Of a stretch of 64,000 nucleotides of DNA, positions 25,147-33,653 are shown piece by piece. The notes beneath the pieces were generated by a model. That model had not been told where the DNA came from, did not search any database, and was given only the letters and a program-made list of their open reading frames with translations. Origin of the DNA: Kitasatospora sp. A2-31 (GTDB lineage Bacteria; Actinomycetota; Actinomycetes; Streptomycetales; Streptomycetaceae); assembly GCF_022288725.1 (NCBI RefSeq), contig NZ_JAKNTA010000005.1:668973-732972 (forward strand), written 5' to 3'. A program made the translations under genes and the position numbers. Each line of letters opens with the position of its first letter. Position 1 is the stretch's first letter.

Positions 25147-27057
25147 ATGTCACTGCTCTCCAGCGTCAAGTCCCCGGCCGACCTGCGGAGGATCCCGGCC
25201 GCCGAGCTGCCGCTCCTCGCCGACGAGATCCGCGACTTCCTGATCGACGCCGTCACCCGGACCGGCGGCCACCTCGGCCCCAACCTCGGCGTGGTGGAGC
25301 TGACCATCGCCCTGCACCGGGTCTTCGACTCGCCCTACGACCGGATCGTCTGGGACACCGGCCACCAGAGCTACGTCCACAAACTGCTCACCGGGCGGCA
25401 GGACTTCTCGAAACTGCGCAGCAGGGGCGGGCTCTCCGGTTATCCCTCGCGCTCCGAGTCCGAACACGACCTGGTCGAGAACTCGCACGCCTCCACCGCG
25501 CTGTCCTACGCGGACGGCCTGGCCAAGGCGGCCCGCCTGCTCGGCCAGCACGACCGGCAGACCGTCGCGGTCATCGGCGACGGCGCCCTCACCGGAGGGC
25601 TCGCCTGGGAGGCGCTCAACAACATCGCGGAGGCCCGAGACCGGCCGCTGGTCATCGTCGTCAACGACAACGAGCGCTCCTACGCCAAGACCATCGGCGG
25701 CCTGGCCCACCACCTCGCCACGCTGCGCACCACTCAGGGCTACGAACGCTTCCTCGCGCTCGGCAAGGGGGCGCTGCAGCGCACCCCGCTGGTCGGCCAG
25801 CCGATCTTCGACGCGCTGCACGGCGCCAAGAAGGGGTTCAAGGACGCCTTCGCGCCGCAGGGCATGTTCGAGGACCTCGGGCTCAAGTACCTCGGGCCGA
25901 TCGACGGGCACGACCTGTCCGCGATCGAGCAGGCACTGCGCCAGGCACGCGGCTTCGGCGGTCCGGTGATCGTGCACTGCCTGACCGTCAAGGGCCGCGG
26001 CTACCGCCCGGCCGAACAGGACGAGGCGGACCGGTTCCACGCGGTCGGCCCGATCGACCCGTACACCTGCCTGCCCGTCTCGCCCAGCGGCGGGGTCTCC
26101 TGGACGTCCGTGTTCGGCGACGAGATGTACGCCCTGGGCGCGGAGCGGCCGGACCTGGTGGCGATCACCGCCGCGATGCTCCAACCGGTCGGGCTCGCCA
26201 GGTTCGCCAAGGCGTTCCCGGAGCGGACCTTCGACGTCGGCATCGCCGAGCAGCACGCCGTGACCAGCGCGGCCGGGCTGGCCACCGGCGGGCTGCACCC
26301 GGTGGTGGCGGTCTACGCGACCTTCCTCAACCGGGCCTTCGACCAGGTGCTGATGGACGTCGCCCTGCACCGGCTGGGCGTCACCTTCGTGCTGGACCGC
26401 TCCGGCGTGACCGGCCCGGACGGCGCCTCCCACAACGGTATGTGGGACATGTCGATCCTCCAGGTCGTCCCCGGTCTGCGGCTCGCCGCGCCGCGCGACG
26501 CCGACCAGCTGCGGGCCCAGCTGCGCGAGGCGGTGGACGTCGCGGACGCCCCGACCGTGGTCCGCTTCCCGAAGGCCGACATCGGGCCGGCCGTCCCGGC
26601 GGTGGAGCGGATCGGCGGCGTGGACGTGCTGCTGCGCACCGGCGAGCTGCCGGAGATCCTGCTGGTCACGGCCGGCACCACGGCCGGCGCCGGGCTGGAC
26701 GCGGCCCGGCTGCTGCTGGCCGAGGGGTTCACCGCGACCGTCGTCGACCCGCGCTGGGTGAAACCGGTCGACCCGGCCCTCGCCGTGCTGGCCGCCGCGC
26801 ACCGGCTGGTGGTCACCGTCGAGGACAACGGCCGCACCGGCGGCGTCGGGGCCGCGGTCGCGCAGGCACTGCAGGACGCCGACGTGGACGTCCCGGTACG
26901 GGTGCTCGGCCTGCCGCAGGAGTTCCTCGGGCACGCAGCCCGCGGCGAGATCCTGGAGGAGACCGGCCTGACCGGTACCGGGGTGGCCGCCCAGACCGCC
27001 GCCTTCGCCAAGAACCTGCTACCGACCCGAGGAGCGAAACAGCGCCATGCCGGCTGA
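25147..27057 (+). CDS. dxs: 1-deoxy-D-xylulose-5-phosphate synthase
   Basis: A 636-aa thiamine-diphosphate enzyme of normal length, first committed step of the MEP pathway. N-terminal signatures GGHLGPNLGVVELTIALH and WDTGHQSYVHK are present; the ThDP motif is VIGDGALTGGLAWEALNN to VVNDN; the transketolase-type middle domain shows DVGIAEQHAVTSAAGLA with its catalytic Glu. The C-terminal domain has VTVEDN. The ATG at 25147 has GAGGTG 6 nt upstream. Its place in the hopanoid operon suggests a dedicated, co-induced copy. It overlaps hpnO by 11 nt. Confidence 0.95.
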   Translation: MSLLSSVKSPADLRRIPAAELPLLADEIRDFLIDAVTRTGGHLGPNLGVVELTIALHRVFDSPYDRIVWDTGHQSYVHKLLTGRQDFSKLRSRGGLSGYPSRSESEHDLVENSHASTALSYADGLAKAARLLGQHDRQTVAVIGDGALTGGLAWEALNNIAEARDRPLVIVVNDNERSYAKTIGGLAHHLATLRTTQGYERFLALGKGALQRTPLVGQPIFDALHGAKKGFKDAFAPQGMFEDLGLKYLGPIDGHDLSAIEQALRQARGFGGPVIVHCLTVKGRGYRPAEQDEADRFHAVGPIDPYTCLPVSPSGGVSWTSVFGDEMYALGAERPDLVAITAAMLQPVGLARFAKAFPERTFDVGIAEQHAVTSAAGLATGGLHPVVAVYATFLNRAFDQVLMDVALHRLGVTFVLDRSGVTGPDGASHNGMWDMSILQVVPGLRLAAPRDADQLRAQLREAVDVADAPTVVRFPKADIGPAVPAVERIGGVDVLLRTGELPEILLVTAGTTAGAGLDAARLLLAEGFTATVVDPRWVKPVDPALAVLAAAHRLVVTVEDNGRTGGVGAAVAQALQDADVDVPVRVLGLPQEFLGHAARGEILEETGLTGTGVAAQTAAFAKNLLPTRGAKQRHAG

Positions 27058-28453
27058 CCCCGACCGAACCGGTCCCCGCTTCGACCTCGCCGCCCTGATC
27101 GCCGAACGCGGCGCGGAGCGGTACGAGTTGCACAGCCGCTACCTGAATCCGCAGCTGCCGCGGATGCTGCGCACGATCGGATTCGACAAGTTCTACGAGC
27201 GCGCCGAGGGTCCGTACTTCTACGACGCCGAGGGCAACGAGTACCTGGACATGCTGGCCGGGTTCGGCATCTTCGCGCTGGGCCGCCACCACCCGGTGGT
27301 GCGCTCGGCGATCCAGCAGGTGATGGACCTCGACCTGCCGGACCTGGTCCGCTTCGACTGCTCGCCGCTGCCCGGCCTCCTCGCCGAACGCCTGCTCTCG
27401 TACGCGCCGGGCCTGGACCGCGTCTTCTTCGGCAACAGCGGTACCGAGGCGGTCGAGACGGCCCTCAAGTTCGCGCGGTACGCGACCGGCCGCCGGCGGA
27501 TCCTCTACGCGGACCACGCCTTCCACGGGCTGACCACCGGCTCGCTCTCGGTCAACGGGGAGAGCGGGTTCCGCAAGGGTTTCGACCCGCTGCTGCCGGA
27601 CACCGCCGTCCCGTTGGGCGATCTCGCGGCCCTGGCCAAGGAGTTGAAGAAGGGCGACGTCGCGGCGCTGATCGTGGAGCCGATCCAGGGCAAGGGCGTG
27701 CAGGCGCCGCCGCCGGGCTGGCTGCGCGAGGCGCAGGAGCTGGTGCACGCCCACAAGGCGCTGCTGATCTGCGACGAGGTGCAGACCGGCGTCGGCCGGA
27801 CCGGCGACTTCTTCGCCTACCAGCACGAGGAGGGCGTGCTGCCGGACCTGGTCTGCGCGGCGAAGGCGCTCTCCGGCGGTTACGTGCCGGTCGGGGCGAC
27901 GCTCGGCAAGAGCTGGATCTTCGAGAAGGTGTACTCGTCGATGGACCGGGTGCTGGTGCACTCGGCCAGCTTCGGCTCCAACGCCCAGGCGATGGCGGCG
28001 GGCCTGGCCACCCTGGAGGTGATGCGGGACGAGAAGGTGGTCGAGAACGCAGGCCGGATCGGCGACCTGTTCCGCGAGCGGTTGACGGCGCTGGTCGAGC
28101 GGTACGAGCTGCTGGCGGAGGTCCGCGGCCGGGGTCTGATGATCGGCATCGAGTTCGGCCGGCCGAAGTCGCTGAAGCTGCGGACCGGCTGGACGGCACT
28201 GCAGGCCGCCCGGAAGGGGCTCTTCGCGCAGATGGTGGTCGTCCCGCTGTTGCAGCGGCACCGGATCCTCACCCAGGTGTCCGGGGACCACCTGGAAGTG
28301 ATCAAGCTGATTCCACCGCTGATCATCACCGAACGGGACGTCGACCGCTTCGTGAACGCCTTCGTCGACGTGATGGACGACGCCCACCGGGGGAGCGGGC
28401 TGATGTGGGACTTCGGCCGGACCCTCGTGAAGCAGGCGGTCGGCAACCGCTAG
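27047..28453 (+). CDS. hpnO: Hopanoid aminotransferase HpnO (class III)
   Basis: A 468-aa PLP-dependent class III aminotransferase. The PLP lysine is Lys273 (VCAAKALSGGYVPVG); the cofactor Asp is in LLICDEVQTGVGRTG; the glycine-rich phosphate loop is FGNSGTEAVETALKFAR. HpnO homologues convert formylhopane to aminobacteriohopanetriol. It starts at ATG 27047 inside the dxs 3' end and closes the hopanoid operon, which a perfect hairpin terminates. Confidence 0.9.
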   Translation: MPADPDRTGPRFDLAALIAERGAERYELHSRYLNPQLPRMLRTIGFDKFYERAEGPYFYDAEGNEYLDMLAGFGIFALGRHHPVVRSAIQQVMDLDLPDLVRFDCSPLPGLLAERLLSYAPGLDRVFFGNSGTEAVETALKFARYATGRRRILYADHAFHGLTTGSLSVNGESGFRKGFDPLLPDTAVPLGDLAALAKELKKGDVAALIVEPIQGKGVQAPPPGWLREAQELVHAHKALLICDEVQTGVGRTGDFFAYQHEEGVLPDLVCAAKALSGGYVPVGATLGKSWIFEKVYSSMDRVLVHSASFGSNAQAMAAGLATLEVMRDEKVVENAGRIGDLFRERLTALVERYELLAEVRGRGLMIGIEFGRPKSLKLRTGWTALQAARKGLFAQMVVVPLLQRHRILTQVSGDHLEVIKLIPPLIITERDVDRFVNAFVDVMDDAHRGSGLMWDFGRTLVKQAVGNR

Positions 28454-28493
28454 GGCGCCGGGAGCGTTCGGGGCGCCGTCCTGCGGACACCGT

Positions 28494-28529
28494 GGAGGGG
28501 GAGGCCGGGCGGGCCCGGCCTCCCCCTCC
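28494..28529. terminator. Bidirectional terminator after hpnO
   Basis: GGAGGGGGAGGCCGGGC (28494..28510) and its complement (28513..28529) form a 16-17-bp stem with a tiny loop. It lies between the convergent hpnO and the small membrane protein gene. Confidence 0.85.
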
Positions 28530-28544
28530 GGGGGAGACACCGCG

Positions 28545-28817
28545 TCAGAGCTCGGTCCGGCGGCGCCGGACGACGATGACGAGATCGACGACGGCGAACA
28601 GGGTGAGGATCCCGCAGGCCACCGCGAACCCGATGAGCGTGCCCCGGCTGGGGGCGCCGTACTCGGCGGTGTTGGCGGCCCAGACCGCGAAGAGCACGGT
28701 GGCGATGGCGAACAGCGGGGTGAACGTCAGCGAGAGCAGGTAGCGCAGCTTGAGGTCGCTGCGGGCGGTGGCGGGCTCGGTGCCGCTCCGCCACCGGCGG
28801 GGAGTCGTGGTGCGCAC
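28545..28817 (-). CDS. Small two-helix membrane protein (DUF6343-like)
   Basis: A 90-aa protein with a short basic N-terminus (RRWRSGTEPATARSDLKLR) followed by two hydrophobic helices, LSLTFTPLFAIATVLFAVWA and GFAVACGILTLFAVVDLVIV, and a basic RRRR tail. The SGTEP-TARS-LRLR lead resembles what I remember of the DUF6343 family of Streptomyces; the function is unknown. The GTG at 28817 is placed 9 nt after GGAGG, whereas the GTG at 28826 is part of that ribosome site. Confidence 0.65.
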   Translation of the reverse strand: MRTTTPRRWRSGTEPATARSDLKLRYLLSLTFTPLFAIATVLFAVWAANTAEYGAPSRGTLIGFAVACGILTLFAVVDLVIVVRRRRTEL

Positions 28818-28883
28818 GCCCGTCACCTCCTTCGGCGGTCTACGATTCCAGCGTACGTCCGGGGCGGGAGGCGGGGAGGCGCG

Positions 28884-29072
28884 ATGACCGAGGCGGACGC
28901 GGAGGGCTACGCGGGACTGCGGGTGGAGCGGGCGGAGGAGCTGGCCCGCCGCCACGGCTGGGCCTCGGTCCGGGTGCTGCCGCCCGGGGCGCCGATGACC
29001 ATGGACTTCCGCGAAGGACGGCTCAACCTCGCGGTGCGCGACGGGGTCGTGGAACGCTCCTGGGAGGGATGA
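28884..29072 (+). CDS. Small I78-type proteinase-inhibitor-like protein
   Basis: A 62-aa protein. The arrangement GWASVRVLPPGAPMT then DFREGRLNLAVRDGVVER matches the compact inhibitor I78 fold (conserved V-R-x-L-P-P-G-x-x-x-T, RLN and a terminal G-V-V strand). No signal peptide is present, so it would be cytosolic. The ATG at 28884 follows GGGGAGG. Its last 50 nt overlap the 3' end of the convergent PAP2 gene, so both frames must be coding there. Confidence 0.65.
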   Translation: MTEADAEGYAGLRVERAEELARRHGWASVRVLPPGAPMTMDFREGRLNLAVRDGVVERSWEG

Positions 29073-29832
29073 CCGCCGGCGCCGCCCGGTGTGACCGGCG
29101 GGCGGCCACCCGCTGTTCGGCGGCGGTCACCAGGGGTTCGAGCAGGGGCAGCGCGAGCAGCACCAGCAGCCCCGCGGTCCAGCCGGCCAGCACGTCGGAC
29201 ACCCAGTGGGTGCCGAGGTAGACCGTGGTCAGCCCGACCGAACAGGCGGTGGCGGCGGCGAGCACCGCGCCGGTGCGCCGCCAGCGGACGGCCAGGTAGG
29301 CGAGGACTCCCCAGGTGACGACGGCGTTGGCGGTGTGGCCGGAGGGGAATATGGTGCCCCCCGAGAACAGCTCGGGCGAGCCGACGTAGTGGGCGTAGTG
29401 CGGGCCCAGCCGGCCGGTGACGATCTTCACCGCGCCCACGGTGACGTTGAGCAGCAGTAGCGCGGCGCCCATCACCAGCAGCGGGCGCAGCCGCCGGAGC
29501 CGGTGGGCGCGCCAGCCGAGCCAGGCGAAGGCCGTGATCGCGGAGGGGCCGCGCTGCCCCGCCACCACCCAGTTGTCGAGCAGCGGTCGCAGACCGGGCC
29601 ACCGTTCGTAGGGGCGGAGCAGCCGGAGCGACCAGTCGAGGTCGACCAGGGCGGTGTCCAGCAGCACGCCGGCCACCACCAGCAGGTAGCCGAGGCAGGT
29701 GAGGGCGAGCAGGCCGGCGTGGCGCCGGCTCAGCGGCGGCCAGCCGGTGTCCCGGCCGGGGTGGGCGGGGGTGCGGCGCGCGCGCTCACGCCGGGTGGTC
29801 TCGTTCTCCGGCAATTCACTCGGCGCTTGCAC
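29023..29832 (-). CDS. PAP2-family membrane phosphatase
   Basis: A 269-aa protein with about six membrane helices. The three PAP2 motifs are present: KIVTGRLGP, FPSGHTAN and LGTHWVSDVLAGW, the last with the catalytic His. It would dephosphorylate a lipid pyrophosphate or phosphatidate at the outer membrane face (for example undecaprenyl diphosphate recycling); the substrate is not defined. The GTG at 29832 was chosen because upstream residues are not conserved-looking and TAGGGT precedes it. The tail overlaps the convergent I78-like gene. Confidence 0.82.
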   Translation of the reverse strand: MQAPSELPENETTRRERARRTPAHPGRDTGWPPLSRRHAGLLALTCLGYLLVVAGVLLDTALVDLDWSLRLLRPYERWPGLRPLLDNWVVAGQRGPSAITAFAWLGWRAHRLRRLRPLLVMGAALLLLNVTVGAVKIVTGRLGPHYAHYVGSPELFSGGTIFPSGHTANAVVTWGVLAYLAVRWRRTGAVLAAATACSVGLTTVYLGTHWVSDVLAGWTAGLLVLLALPLLEPLVTAAEQRVAARRSHRAAPAVIPPRSVPRPRRAPRG

Positions 29833-29886
29833 GCGGGCGACCCTACCCACGGGGTGCGGGCCGCCCGCCGGGAATTCGGAATTCTC

Positions 29887-29936
29887 CGGAAAGCATCGAT
29901 GAGGCCGGAATCCGGTCATACGGAGATGCTTTTCCG
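29887..29936. promoter_or_regulatory. Inverted repeat in the PAP2 upstream region
   Basis: CGGAAAGCATC (29887..29897) and GATGCTTTTCCG (29925..29936) are near-perfect complements, enclosing a small GGCCGGAATCCGG element. It lies in a locally AT-richer stretch (29870..29960) upstream of the PAP2 gene and is a candidate structured leader or operator. Confidence 0.35.
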
Positions 29937-30000
29937 ATATTCTCTGACCGCTCGTGTGTCCAGTATTCGGGCACCCGTTCCCAAGAGCGGGCAAAGCGAA

Positions 30001-30036
30001 CGGAGTGGGAGACCGGCCTGGCCGGCTCCCACTCCG
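30001..30036 (-). terminator. Terminator after the FabG-like gene
   Basis: CGGAGTGGGAG (30001..30011) pairs with CTCCCACTCCG (30026..30036) with more pairing inside. It is 27 nt past the stop of the minus-strand reductase. Confidence 0.75.
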
Positions 30037-30062
30037 TGGTCACCCTGTGTAGGTCCGGTGCC

Positions 30063-30830
30063 TCAGTCGAGGGGGCCGCCGGCGACGTAGATGACCTGGC
30101 CGGAGACGAATCCGGCGCCCTCGCCGGCGAGGAACGAGATGGTGTTCGCGACGTCCTCGGGCACGCCGACCCGCTGGACCGGAATCTGCGAGGCGGCCGC
30201 GCGCTTGAAGTCCTCGAAGTCCATGCCGACCCGGGCGGCGGTGGCGGCGGTCATGTCGGTGGCGATGAAGCCCGGGGCGACGGCGTTGGCGGTGATGCCG
30301 AACTTGCCGAGCTCGATCGCGAGGGTCTTGGTGAACCCCTGGAGCCCGGCCTTGGCGGCGGAGTAGTTGGCCTGTCCGCGGTTGCCCTGGGCGGAGGAGG
30401 AGGAGAGGTTGACGATCCGGCCGAAGCCGGCGTCCACCATGTGCTTCTGGACCGCGCGGGTCATCAGGAAGGCGCCGCGGAGGTGGACGTTCATGACCGT
30501 GTCCCAGTCGGACTCGGACATCTTGAAGATCAGGTTGTCGCGCAGGACGCCCGCGTTGTTGACGAGAACGACCGGGGCGCCGAGCTCGGCGACGATCCGG
30601 TCGACCGCGGCCTGCACCTGCTCGGCGTCCGAGACGTCCGCACCGACGGCGATCGCCCGGCCGCCGGCCGCGGTGATCCGGTCGACGGTGTCCTTGCCGG
30701 CCGCCTCCTCCAGGTCGAGGACGGCGACGGCGTAGCCGTCGGCCGCCAGGCGCTCGGCGGTGGCGGCGCCCAGTCCGCGTGCGGCGCCGGTGACGACGGC
30801 GACCCGGGGGGCGGTGGTCTGCTCGGTCAT
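30063..30830 (-). CDS. fabG: 3-oxoacyl-ACP reductase-like SDR (FabG family)
   Basis: A 255-aa classical short-chain dehydrogenase. The NADP-binding TGAARGLG motif is at residue about 15, NNAG in VLVNNAGVLRDNL, and the catalytic Ser-Tyr-Lys in LSSSSAQGN and YSAAKAGLQG. The C-terminus VAPGFIATDMT and FLAGEGAGFVSGQVIYVAGG are characteristic of FabG-type 3-oxoacyl-(ACP) reductases. It is not next to other fatty acid genes, so it may serve a secondary pathway. It starts at ATG 30830 with a weak GAG-rich ribosome site and is divergent from the MarR gene. Confidence 0.82.
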   Translation of the reverse strand: MTEQTTAPRVAVVTGAARGLGAATAERLAADGYAVAVLDLEEAAGKDTVDRITAAGGRAIAVGADVSDAEQVQAAVDRIVAELGAPVVLVNNAGVLRDNLIFKMSESDWDTVMNVHLRGAFLMTRAVQKHMVDAGFGRIVNLSSSSAQGNRGQANYSAAKAGLQGFTKTLAIELGKFGITANAVAPGFIATDMTAATAARVGMDFEDFKRAAASQIPVQRVGVPEDVANTISFLAGEGAGFVSGQVIYVAGGPLD

Positions 30831-31278
30831 GCTCGCTCTCGTCTCTCTCGGATCCGCGGGATCGTCGATCCCGCTCGGGTCTCGCCCGGATCCGGTGCGG
30901 AGCGTCGCGGGGTCCGCGCGGGCGTCGCGCGGAGCGGCGGCTCGGGGCGGACCCGTCGAGTGGCCACACCCTACCGGCGGGTAGGGTGCGCGGCCAGGGT
31001 GAAGCCGCAGGTGACCGAGGGTAAGGACCGGCCGGTCGGGTTTCTCCTGCGTTCGGGTTACTGTCGAGTCGGCACGGCGCGTAAATATGCCAATGTCGCC
31101 GAACCTGCGTCTACTATCCGCCCCCGCCTGCCAGCGAGGGCCCGCCGTTTGTATAGTGTCCGCCAGCAGCCACCGGCTGCACGGCTGGAGCGCCCTCCCT
31201 CACAGCGGGACGCCCACTCGCCGTTACTGCCCCACCCGGGTGTCCCACACACACCGGGTGTGACATCGGGACGGATAC
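30831..31278. promoter_or_regulatory. Divergent region with two palindromes ahead of the MarR gene
   Basis: About 450 nt between the reductase and the MarR gene. Two palindromes lie close to the MarR start: CACCCGGGTG (31233..31242) and CACACCGGGTGTG (31250..31262), 17-46 nt before the ATG. They are good candidates for autoregulatory MarR operators. A TATAGT sequence at about 31153 could be a -10 element. No gene is seen. Confidence 0.5.
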
Positions 31279-32175
31279 ATGGTGCTGGGGGAGATCCCGA
31301 CGACCCGCGTGTCCGCGCGACTGCAGCAGTCGCCCGGGCACCTCATCCGCGTTGCACAGCAGGTACACACCCGTCTGTGGTCCGAACACGTCGGAGCCGA
31401 CCTCACGGCTCCGCAGTTCGCCGTACTGCTGGTCCTGGCTCTCGAGCCGGGTGCCGACCAGCGGACGGTCGGCGAGCGCGCCTCGCTGGACAAGGCCACG
31501 ATGGCCGAGATGGTCGCCCGGCTGGTCCGGCGCGGCCTGGTGCTGCGACGCCGCGACCCGGCCGACGGCCGGCGCAAGCTGCTCGCGCTCTCGCAGAGCG
31601 GCGCCCAGGCGGTGCGCGAGGCCACTGGCGGGGTGGTCCGCGTGCAGCGCACGCTGTTCGAGCCGCTCTCTCCGGAGGAGCAGCTGGAGATCGTGCGGGT
31701 GATGGCCAAGATAGCCCGGCTGGAGCCGGCCCAGGTCGCCGTCCTCAGCGACGCGCGACCGATGCTGGACGCCCAGCGGGCGATCGGCTACCTGATCCGG
31801 GTGAGCCAGCAGGTGCACACCAAGCTCTGGTCGGAGCACGTCGGTTCGGAGCTGACGGCGCCGCAGTACGCGGTGCTGGACGCGCTCGAACTCGAGCCGG
31901 GTGCCGACCAGCGGACGGTCGGCGAGCTGGCCTCGCTGGACAAGGCCACGATGGCCGAGATGGTCAGCCGGCTGGTCCGGCGCGGCCTGGTGCAGCGCCG
32001 GCGCGACCCCTCGGACGGGCGTCGCAACCTGCTGTCGCTCTCGCCGGCGGGCCAGGACCTGCTGCACCGCTCGGCCGCGGGCGTCGCCCAGGTCCAGCGG
32101 CTGCTGCTGGCTCCGCTGGAGGAGCACGAGCACGAGAACGCGCTGGCGCTGATCGCCAAGGCGGCCCGGATCTAG
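31279..32175 (+). CDS. Tandem-domain MarR family regulator
   Basis: A 298-aa protein made of two complete MarR domains in one chain (about 18-145 and 168-295), where ordinary MarR proteins are 140-160 aa and work as dimers. Each half has LIRV-QQVHT-LWSEHVG, TAPQ-AVL, the recognition helix SLDKATMAEMV-RLVRRGLV and the wing RRRDP-DGRR. The halves are offset by exactly 150 codons, and the DNA at 31441..31550 and 31891..32000 differs at only 6 of 110 positions. A single chain could form an intramolecular pseudo-dimer. The ATG at 31279 has only a weak ribosome site; two palindromes precede it. Ligand and targets are unknown. Confidence 0.85.
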   Translation: MVLGEIPTTRVSARLQQSPGHLIRVAQQVHTRLWSEHVGADLTAPQFAVLLVLALEPGADQRTVGERASLDKATMAEMVARLVRRGLVLRRRDPADGRRKLLALSQSGAQAVREATGGVVRVQRTLFEPLSPEEQLEIVRVMAKIARLEPAQVAVLSDARPMLDAQRAIGYLIRVSQQVHTKLWSEHVGSELTAPQYAVLDALELEPGADQRTVGELASLDKATMAEMVSRLVRRGLVQRRRDPSDGRRNLLSLSPAGQDLLHRSAAGVAQVQRLLLAPLEEHEHENALALIAKAARI

Positions 32176-32222
32176 GCTGGGCGGCGCTGGAATCTCCAGC
32201 CAAAACGATTCGCCAACGTACT

Positions 32223-32258
32223 GAAGGCCGCCGACCCGTAAGAGGGAAGGCGGCCTTC
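32223..32258 (+). terminator. Terminator after the MarR gene
   Basis: GAAGGCCGCC (32223..32232) pairs with GGCGGCCTTC (32249..32258), 48 nt after the stop. Confidence 0.7.
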
Positions 32259-32292
32259 GGGGTTGACGGCCCCTCGGCGGTCGCGGTCACCG

Positions 32293-32331
32293 CCGTCCGG
32301 TCGTGGCCGGTGACCGACCGCGACCGGACGG
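32293..32331 (-). terminator. Terminator after the aldo/keto reductase gene
   Basis: CCGTCCGGTCG (32293..32303) pairs with CGACCGGACGG (32321..32331), 5 nt beyond the reductase stop on the minus strand; additional GGTCACCG/CGGTGACC pairing is possible nearby. Confidence 0.6.
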
Positions 32332-32335
32332 GTCG

Positions 32336-33199
32336 TCAGTTCCAGTCGAAGCCCTGCGGGTCCGGGCCGATCCGCCGGCCGGTGGCGATGCCCGCGATCG
32401 CGGCGAGGTCGGCCGCGTCCAGCTCGAAGCCGGCGACGTCCAGGTTCTCCTTGATCCGGGACGGGGTGACCGACTTCGGGATCGCGATGACGCCGTTCTG
32501 CAGGTGCCAGCGGAGCACCACCTGGGCGACCGTGCGGCCGTGCTTCTCGGCGATCTGCAGCAGGGCCGGCTCGGCGAGCAGGTCCTTGCCCTGGCCCAGC
32601 GGGCTCCACGCCTCGGTGGCGATGCCGTGCTCGGCGTGGAAGGCGCGCAGCTCCTCCTGCGGGAAGTAGGGGTGCAGCTCGACCTGGTTCAGCACCGGGA
32701 CGACCGAAGACTCGTCGAGCAGGCGGGTGAGCTGCTCGGCGCCGAAGTTCGAGACGCCGACCGACTTCGCCCGGCCGTCGGCCGCGAGCTGCTCGAAGGC
32801 CTTCCAGATGTTGGCGTAGCTGCCGTGCATCGGGCGCGGCCAGTGGATCAGGTAGAGGTCCACGTAGTCCAGGCCCAGCTTGTCCAGCGAGGCGTCGAAC
32901 TCGCGCAGCACCGCGTCGCGGCCCTGCTCGCCCGACCAGTCGCGGGTGCCGGAGTTCCACAGCTTGGTCGTGATGTAGAGGTCCTCGCGGGCGACGCCGT
33001 CGGCCAGGGCCTGCGCGATCGCCTGGCCGGTGCCGGCCTCGTTCTCGTAGATCGCGGCGGTGTCGATCGAGCGGTAGCCGGCCTGGATGGCGGCGTGCAC
33101 GGCGGCGGTGGCCTCCGCGTCCGGGACCTGCCAGACGCCGAAGCCGAGCTGCGGGATCTGGGTGCCGTTGTTGAGGGTGACGCTCGGGATGCTGCTCAC
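32336..33199 (-). CDS. Aldo/keto reductase
   Basis: A 287-aa NADPH-dependent (alpha/beta)8-barrel oxidoreductase. The catalytic tetrad region is visible: Asp in GYRSIDTAAIYENE (with the catalytic Tyr), Lys in YITTKLW and His in LYLIHWPRP. The cofactor-binding IPKSVTPSRIKENL lies near the C-terminus. It belongs to the AKR5-like group (2,5-diketogluconate reductase type) with broad carbonyl substrates. The GTG at 33199 with GGAGG upstream was chosen over an in-frame TTG at 33226. Confidence 0.88.
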   Translation of the reverse strand: MSSIPSVTLNNGTQIPQLGFGVWQVPDAEATAAVHAAIQAGYRSIDTAAIYENEAGTGQAIAQALADGVAREDLYITTKLWNSGTRDWSGEQGRDAVLREFDASLDKLGLDYVDLYLIHWPRPMHGSYANIWKAFEQLAADGRAKSVGVSNFGAEQLTRLLDESSVVPVLNQVELHPYFPQEELRAFHAEHGIATEAWSPLGQGKDLLAEPALLQIAEKHGRTVAQVVLRWHLQNGVIAIPKSVTPSRIKENLDVAGFELDAADLAAIAGIATGRRIGPDPQGFDWN

Positions 33200-33653
33200 G
33201 GGAAGTGGTGCCTCCGGGTTGTCCAAGTGCTTCCAGTGGCAGAACCCGCTGCGTGTCCGGATTGTTCCCGGTCGGGGAAAGAAATTTCTGACGCGGGGTA
33301 CCGGCGTGCGCAGCGGGTTGCGGAGCGTGTTGCGCAGCGGGTTGCGGAGCGTGTCCGGGCGGGGGTGGTGGCGGGGGTCCGGGCGCGTGCGGCCCGGGGG
33401 CGGGCGGGTGCGGCCGGGGGCGGTCGGGTGCGAACGAGGGCGGGAAGGGGGCGCGCGGGGCGGGAAAACCTGTTGCGCAGGTCACATCTGATTGGCAGTC
33501 TCGCTGCCATGACCTCCTGACCAGCTCGTCACGGCCGTGACCCCGCCGGCCGGTTCCCCGTCGCCCCCGCGCCACTCGCGCGGCAGCCTTCGCACGCCAC
33601 CCGCGTCGCCGCAGTCCTGCGCCAACCGCCCGTACCATCCGCAACGGAGCGTC
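33200..33653. promoter_or_regulatory. Divergent region: tandem repeat and nested inverted repeat
   Basis: About 450 nt between the aldo/keto reductase and the ABC exporter genes. It holds a 24-bp unit repeated perfectly in tandem (33307..33354) and a nested inverted repeat at 33480..33514: outer arms GGTCA/TGACC, inner arms TGGCAG/CTGCCA. The latter is a candidate operator for the exporter operon. No gene is supported. Confidence 0.45.
33307..33354. repeat. 24-bp perfect tandem duplication
   Basis: The 24-bp unit beginning TGCGCAGCGGGTTG occupies 33307..33330 and is repeated exactly at 33331..33354. Confidence 0.85.

Noticed and set aside
31140..31170. A defined promoter for the MarR gene from TATAGT
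   Set aside because: No acceptable -35 element is seen at 16-18 nt spacing, so it was mentioned only as a possibility.
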